Below are positions 57,421-64,000 of a stretch of 64,000 bases of DNA, one piece after another (the stretch's first letter is position 1; the number at the start of each line of letters is the position of its first letter). The notes beneath the pieces are model-generated. The model saw only the letters and a list, made by a program, of their open reading frames with translations, was not told the DNA's origin and ran no database searches. The stretch is from Sindora glabra (taxonomy: Eukaryota > Streptophyta > Magnoliopsida > Fabales > Fabaceae). Location of the stretch: the NCBI GenBank assembly GCA_020226215.1, contig CM035230.1:3991501-4055500 (forward strand), given 5' to 3'. The position numbers were made by a program, and so were the translations under genes.

Positions 57421-59021
57421 TTACCGTGATCAATGTAAAGATATTAACTAGATAGATTTGCTAGCCTTTCTAAACTAACTAACATTAAAAAAAGTATTGT
57501 TTTCTAAAATATGCACCATGCAGAGATACAAGATTCACTAACAATTTTTGTCCTTTATATCAAATTAAAAGAAATTTTTTTTACAATCAATAACATTCAA
57601 TATTTTAAATATGTTTCAAAAAATTAGACATGTCAAAATCTATGTCAAATAGAAGAAATTCCCTTTCTGATTAGGAAATAATTAAAATAAAGTTATCTTG
57701 AAAAATAGAAATCTTTAGTGAAATGAATTCAAAAAAATATTTATCTATCCAAAGATCATCACCTTCGGTGAATAGTTTTTTAGGAAACTATTTCAAAAAA
57801 GATATTTTATCAAAGATATAGATCAAAAATAGATTTGTAAAACTTATTTGGATACTATTTTCTTGAAAATTCATCAAGAAACTAGAAAAAAAGTTTTAAA
57901 AGATAAACATTTGGAAGCTTAAGTAGCATATTTATTTTTGTAGTTCAAACCATGAAACTAACACAATAGAATAGGGTTAGGTTTATAAAACTTTGAAAAA
58001 TAAAAAAGATCTTTCTCTATTTAAAAATACTTTAATAATATGAAGTTTAAAAATTAGTTTCTTTTCCTTAGAAACAAATTAGAAATAGTTTAATTTTAAA
58101 ATTGTCTAAATAATACTTGGAAAATAATACCCAGGAAATATTTTGAAAAATAATTTAAAAAGATATATGTTTATCTTTACTATTGGGCAACACTTTTTTT
58201 CTTGTGTTTTTCTAAAAGTTATCATGAAATCCCTTATTTTTTTTGTAATAACCTACAAATAAAATATATATGAAAGAAAACAAATGAAATATACAATAAT
58301 GTAAATCATATATCAACATAATTAAATATATGTATTTATTATACAAATAGAGCATTAAAGTTTTATCACACCTTTTTATCAAATGCAACAAGTCAATGTA
58401 AATATTTATAATAACTATAAATTAAAAGAAAAGAAAATGATAACTATTAACCTAGCTTCTCATTGATGCCTTAGAATAAAATTCATGTTTAACTTATGGT
58501 TCTCAATAGGGGGGAATGGAACTTTTGTCAGTATGTATCATGACATGTGTATATTCTAACAAATGTTTGTAAGTTCAATGGGTGGCTTCGAGCATTATAT
58601 CTACAAAGATATGTCCACAAGTAGAGTGAATGATAAATTTACTTAATGAGATAACTATCACACAAATTTTTTAGTTAGCCTTAATTTAGATAATATTTAT
58701 ATACAAGACACTTACCAAAAATTCATTTCCTTACTAGAAAATAATTCTCATTAAATTATTTTGTATATTGCATTATTAATACTTAAATAGAATATAATTT
58801 AGTCATATGCACAATATAAATATTTGAACAACTATTAAATGACTTGGAGGCATAAAAGATTCCTCTTTGTTACTTCGAGCTAACTTTATCTTATGCATAT
58901 ACTAACCTTGTCCTTCCAAAATTAATCTTATCCTACTCAACCTTTAATGTGACTCAAAAGTCAAGGTGCCAAGCCATAACTCTCAACAAGGTCTTATATC
59001 ATATAAATATGTCACTTGTTG
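57421..59021. other. AT-rich DNA, nothing recognised
   Basis: About 1.6 kb with no gene, repeat or element end identified. It is possibly the continuation of the LINE, decayed beyond reading, then other DNA. Confidence 0.45.
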
Positions 59022-60739
59022 TTGATACCAAAATTTATGAAGTTTATCAATTAAGAAAATATCCTAGAATATGATAGGTTAAGCAAATCAATTGGTTGCT
59101 ATGAAAGAGCACAAACTTTCACAAAGAAAATATTATAAAGAAATCATGAAATGCTTGCTTTTGAAATATCAAAATGGGTCATCGAGGTAAAAGCCCAAAT
59201 CATTGAAGGATACCTTAAAAGAGGCTTGAAATAATTAAAAAAAAATTCCATCTTGAAAGAAATACAAAAATAAGTCAAAAGACCACCTATTCCAAATAGG
59301 GCATAAGGGAATATAAGATTTCAACTTTGAAGAAGGCAACTCTAAAGAAGGTCAAGAGGGATCATAAAATCTCACTTCTGAAGAGGTTATCTCTGTAAAA
59401 GGTCACAAACAGTCAAAAGTTATTGCCTTTGAAAAGATCTAGCCATCTACTTTAAAGAAGTATAGGAGGGAACACGAGATCTCACCTTTGAAGAGGTCAT
59501 CTCCATAAAAGGCCATAAGGAGTGAAAAAGTTTCACCTTTAAAAAGATCTAGCTATCATCTTTGCAAGAGGCATGAGGGACTATAAGGTTTCACCTTTAA
59601 AAAAATGCTATAAAGTTAAAAGAATCTACTTTAAAGGAAGAGTCAAAATAGGTTAGAATACCCACTTCTATCTCCATCATCACAAATGGCATAAGAAATC
59701 AAAAGGTCTCATCTCTTAAAAGATCATAAAAAAGGTCAAAAGGTTATAGTTCAAGTGAGGATTCAAAATAGGTTAAAGAACCCACCTTGTATCACAAGGT
59801 GTGTGAAAGAGTCTGTAGAAAACTACTTCCTCTCCTAACATATACTTAATGCATCAAAGGAATTGTTTGTTTTGTCCTTGACACTATCTTTGCTATAAGG
59901 GTTTGAACAAATAGGGTCCTATGAAGGCTAAAAGGCTAACTAGCAATCTTTTGATCTAAAAGCAAGGATCACTTTAGCTATAAGAAATAAAGTAAAAACT
60001 TTTTCCAACTTCCTAAGAATACTTGGATTATATGGTCTAGAAGAATTGGAATAACGGCTTTGTCCCAATCTATAAAAGCGGTAGGCATATGCCTAACCTT
60101 CTTCGATTGTGCACTCTTTAGATTATGATGAATGTAAAGGCTTCTATACTTAATTAACCACTAATTTAAAATCAATCCTAACAAATATTTAGTTATCTTT
60201 TAGGGAATCATCCAACTATTGTATAGTAAATTCACCATTATCAGTATCACCACTACCTTTGCACATAACTATGATTGCCACCACTAAGGACACCTATTAT
60301 CACTATACCATATTATACATCTTAGCCCTTAGATTCCATACTAGTTTGACTTTTTGTAACAAAAAATCACTATTTGTGTAGCCTATAACCATCTCAACCA
60401 TTTAACTATATATAAATACCCTCATTAAGTCTTAAAAAGGGAGGAAAAGGAAAAAAGAAGGAGAAAAAATGAAAACAAAAAGAATGATAAGAAAAGAACA
60501 TTTATAGTATTATATTTGTGGTACAAGAGATCTCTAGGAACTTTTAGGTCTTTTAGCCCATTTAACCCTATGCCTCATTAAATCTTAAAGAAGTTCAAGA
60601 ATTTATTAAGTTAGGGAAGCATGCCTTTTTTTGCCTTATTCATAATCAAGTTACAGAGTGTTTATTCCTTGTCCACCTTCACAATCACTTCTCATATGTC
60701 ATTATTGTACTTACACCTCTTGATTAATGAATCTATAGA
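59022..60739 (+). mobile_element. Possible LTR fragment with internal tandem repeats
   Basis: Starts TGTTGATACCAAAATT, a plausible LTR start. It contains a tandem array at 59320-59620 and a good TATA box at about 60407-60417 (TATATATAAAT) followed by a purine-rich leader. It ends where the copia LTR begins at 60740. No 3' end, second LTR or duplication was found, so the call rests on layout only. Confidence 0.35.
59320..59620. repeat. Degenerate tandem array, alternating ~50/60-bp units (110-bp dimer)
   Basis: The phrase TCTCACCTTTGAAGAGG and its variants recur at about 59321, 59371, 59422, 59481, 59532 and 59591. The 110-bp dimer (59371 versus 59481) matches better than its halves. It is non-coding and could be a U3-type enhancer array. 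Confidence 0.65.
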
Positions 60740-62398
60740 TGTTAGGAATTCGGATTATCATACGCAGCGGAAATTCAAAAATTTGATCCGAATTCTACCT
60801 AGGATCCATGCAAAAGACATAAATAAATGATTAGAGTTTTACCTATTAGGCACTCGTGTTTCTACTGATCAAAACTTGAGAGCGGATGAATCAAACACCG
60901 GCCGGAAGGTACAGTGTCTCTACGGTATCCACACAGAGTGAACAACGACCTCTCACCCTCCACGAATCTGCTAGGATGCGTTTTTCTCTCTAAGAATTAG
61001 GATTGGATGTTTTCTGAGTGATTTAAGGTTTGTATGGAAGCTTTGAGCGTGTTATTAAAGTGCTGCCCTCAAGTCCCTTTTTATAGAATTTAGGCAAGCT
61101 ATAATCCTAGTCCTATTAGGATAATGCTTCCAAAATCCTAATCACACTTAACAACTCATCTTATCCTTATCCTAGAGATAATGGAGAGAGATAGGACTTA
61201 TCTATTAATTATTTAATATTAGATAATAATATTATCTCATAATATAAATATCTTAATTATTAGATAATTGCATATAGTTATCAAATATCAAAATAATATT
61301 ATCTCATAATATATTTATCTAATATCTGATAATGTAATTATTTGATATTATATTAATATCAAATAATATCACATAATATATATATATATAAACGTGAATT
61401 TATTATTCTTAATAATATATATATGCACGAAAATAAGTCCAATTAATTAGATATTAATATAATTAAAGTCCAATTAATTATTGTCTTATTCCTACTCCTT
61501 TTATGTGACCCTGTAGGTTCTTACTACGTTGACAATGACTCATTATTGAGTCATAGACAGTAAGCGATATCTAGCAATACATCACTGCCACTCAAGTAGT
61601 AAGAATTTCTGTGATTTGACATCCACCTAATATATGATCAATGTTTTGCATCATAACCCTTTTTGTAATAATATCCAAATTGAACTAGAGGCATGGAATG
61701 TGTCATCCTCGTCAATGTTCAATTTATATTTCTTGATACTGAGTAGACTTAAAATAAATGATTAATATCACATATTAATTCAATTGAGCATGGCCATGCA
61801 TTTCTAAGTCTCACTCAATCAAGGGGCCCAAGGATATTTCTCTTTTATACAAGAGTAACAAAATCCCATCTACATCACTCACTTCCTTCTGCACGATTTA
61901 TGACACACCCAATCAATGCCCTACTTGTCATCCTGATTAAAGGTGACATAGGATAATATTAAAGTGAGTAATTCCTCATGTAGGCAACCGTAGTGACTTC
62001 AGGTCAAAAGTTTATGTGTATTTGTGATCATATGAGAATCACTTATGACACGTCTATCCATGCAATATTCTCATAGTGGGTCAGTCCAGTACATTGTTCA
62101 CTAGCAATGTACTTTTGTATTGACTTGATATCATATATCCATGATTCGTAATCATCAGTCACTATACATGCTAGTCTCGATGTATTATTACTATCCTTTC
62201 GTAATAATACTTGACTAGGGGCATTTTAAGAATAGCGAAGCTATTCCAAGGATAATTATTATATTAAGTTATAAATTGCGCATAATAATAATAAAATTAT
62301 AAAACAAAATATAATAATTAAATTGCTTAAAATAAAACATAATACATTGTGTATAACTTCAATCATCTATATGATTGGTTCTAGGACACACACCAACA
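60740..62398 (-). mobile_element. 3' LTR of Ty1/copia element (1.66 kb)
   Basis: On the plus strand TGTTAGGAATTCGG to CACACCAACA. It is the reverse of, and closely similar to, the solo LTR at 21193-22873. The element's polypurine tract lies at 62399-62411 and its pol gene ends just beyond. The left flank ATAGA (60735-60739) is the expected target duplication, whose partner lies outside the window. A reversed TATA box (ccctttttataga) lies near 61076. Confidence 0.92.
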
Positions 62399-62411
62399 AT
62401 CTCCCACTTGG
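62399..62411 (-). promoter_or_regulatory. Polypurine tract of the copia element
   Basis: On the minus strand CCAAGTGGGAGAT sits immediately before the 3' LTR start TGTTGGTGTG. It primes plus-strand synthesis. Confidence 0.8.
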
Positions 62412-62412
62412 A

Positions 62413-64000
62413 CTAGAGCCAATCACTCATGTATCTAATACCAAGTGACATAGTATGACCATCATGCTTTTTCTGTGCTAAAGGCTTTGTTAGTGGGTCG
62501 GTGATATTATCATCAGTTGGTACTTTGCATATCTTCACATCTCTTCTATCGATGATTTCTCGAATGAGATAGAAGCACCTAAGTATATGTTTGGATCGCT
62601 GGTGAGATCTGGATTCCTTGGCTTGTGCAATGGCTCCATTGTTGTCACAATAGAGATCCATTGGGTTTGCAATGCTAGGAACAACGCCAAGTTCAGTAAT
62701 GAACTTTTTGATCCAAACAGCCTCTTTTGATTCATCAGATGCAGCAATATACTCAGCCTCTGTAGTAGAGTCGGCCACTGTTTCCTGCTTTAAACTCTTC
62801 CAGCACACAGCACCACCATTTAGGCTAAATACATAACCTGACTGTGATCTAAAGTCATCCTTGTCGGATTGGAAACTAGCATCAGTGTAACCTTTTACAA
62901 CAAGTTCTTCCTCTCCTCCATATATTAAGAATGAATCCTTAGTCCTTCTTAAGTACTTAAGGATATTCTTAACGGCAGTCCAGTGAGGTTCACCTGGATT
63001 TGATTGGTACCTGCTCGTCATGCTTAAAGCATATGAGACATTAGGATGAGTACATATCATGGCATACATGATAGATCCAATTGCTGATGTATATGGTATC
63101 TTATTCATGCGGTCCTTCTCATCTTGTGTCGAAGGACACTGAGCTTTGGACAAATTTATGCCATGTGACATAAGTAAAAATCCTCTTTTAGATTCTTGCA
63201 TGTTAAACCGTTTTAACACTTTATCTATGTATGTACTCTGACTTAGGCCAAACAATTTTCTTGATCTATCTCTATAGATCTTAATACCTAGTATATAGGC
63301 AGCTTCACCTAAGTCTTTCATCAAGAAACAATTCCCTAACCAAGTCTTTACTGTTTGCAGTGTAGGGATATCATTTCCGATGAGTAGTATGTCATCCACA
63401 TACAGTACAAGGAAAATAATTGTACTCCCACTAACCCTTTTGTAAACACAAGATTCATCTTCATTTTTTATGAAACCAAATTCTTTGATTGCCTCATCAA
63501 AACAAAGATTCCAACTCCGTGAAGCTTACTTTAATCCATAAATGGATCGTTGTAGCTTACATACCTTTCCAGCAGTTTCAAGAATGACAAAACCCTCGAG
63601 TTGTGTCATGTACACATCCTCAAGGAGCTTTCCATTAAGAAAAGCAATTTTGACATCCATCTGCCAGATTTCGTAATCATAAAAAGCTGCAATAGCAAGC
63701 AAAATTCGAATGGATTTAAGCAGGGCAACTGGGGAATAGGTCTCATCATAGTCTATACCATGAACTTGCCTATAACCTTTTGTGACTAATCGTCCCTTAA
63801 AGGTTTGCACGTTACCATCCATGTCGGTTTTCCTTTTAAAAACCCATTTGCACCTAATGGGTTTTACCCCTTCAGGTGGATCAACCAAAGTCCATACTTG
63901 GTTAGTATACATGGAATCCATCTTAGATTTCATGGCCTCAAGCCACTTCTCATAGTCTGGCCCTTTTATAGCTTTTTGGTAAGTTGTAGGCTCATCTTGA
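62413..64000 (-). pseudogene. Ty1/copia polyprotein, RT and RNase H part, one stop codon; 5' end outside window
   Basis: C-terminal part of a copia Gag-Pol polyprotein, which copies element RNA to DNA in cytoplasmic particles. The minus-strand frame is open from the window edge. It reads YEKWLEAM, then the RT blocks CKWVFKRK, GRLVTKGY, 'DYDETYSPVALLKSIR', 'QMDVKIAFLNGKL' and LQRSIYGLK. A single in-frame TAA at 63526-63528 stands where CAA (Gln of YGLKQAS) is expected. The same frame continues with LYVDDILLIGND, the intact YVDD active site, and KDLGEAAYILGIKI. RNase H has YTDASF, DSTTEAEYIA and YCDNNGAIA, so its acidic residues are present. It ends IRYMSDWL at 62413, just before the polypurine tract. 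Gag, protease and integrase lie beyond the window. It is the least decayed coding region here. Readthrough or functionality is doubtful. Confidence 0.9.

Noticed and set aside
1..64000. tRNA, rRNA or intact protein-coding host genes
   Set aside because: None could be supported. Sequences resembling tRNA parts are retroelement primer sites, and all long frames belong to transposable elements or low-complexity DNA.

Overview
The window looks like a stretch of gene-poor, AT-rich plant (probably eudicot) chromosome made almost entirely of old transposable elements. The evidence is Ty3/gypsy and Ty1/copia elements with plant tRNA-Asp and tRNA-Met primer sites, a plant L1-type LINE, an hAT-type MITE, and one broken piece of a plant cell-wall gene (PG1-beta-like). 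The species cannot be named from the sequence. No intact host gene, tRNA or rRNA was found. For orientation, the long LTR families are called C, D and E, and the gypsy elements A and B.

Positions 1-34629 are mostly one nested stack. A D-family LTR (2429-4100, resumed 33195-34629) is split by a C-family LTR (4101-6995, resumed 32745-33194). That is split by a second C LTR (6996-8116, 11023-12490, 31629-32744), which also holds a complete D solo LTR (8117-11022). Gypsy element B lies inside the second C copy on the minus strand (12491-31628). Its 3' LTR is split by an Athila-like gypsy element A (12621-22959), whose own 3' LTR holds a copia solo LTR (21193-22873). Element B also carries an E-family solo LTR (26716-29296). 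Several junctions are fixed by 5-bp target duplications.

Positions 34630-50433 hold scattered solo LTRs in AT-rich DNA: a copia solo LTR (35292-36666), a small copia LTR with primer site (37058-37359), and A-family solo LTRs at 37887-39412 and 46270-47914. The second of these sits inside a C-family solo LTR (44246-49557). A minus-strand fragment of a PG1-beta-like gene lies at about 40851-41085, and a tiny poly-A insertion with an 18-bp duplication at 43513-43569.

Positions 50700-57420 are a decayed plus-strand LINE, interrupted by an E-family solo LTR (51262-53917) and an hAT MITE (56646-57155). From 59022 to 60739 there is LTR-like DNA with a 50/60-bp tandem repeat. From 60740 to the window end is the 3' part of a minus-strand copia element. 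Its LTR is closely related to the solo LTR at 21193, and its reverse transcriptase/RNase H frame is broken by a single stop codon.

The coding remnants do not work together as a pathway. They are independent decaying retroelements. Many of their breaks are CAA/CAG to TAA/TAG changes, as expected from decay of methylated cytosines. The longest readable frame is the copia polyprotein at the right edge.
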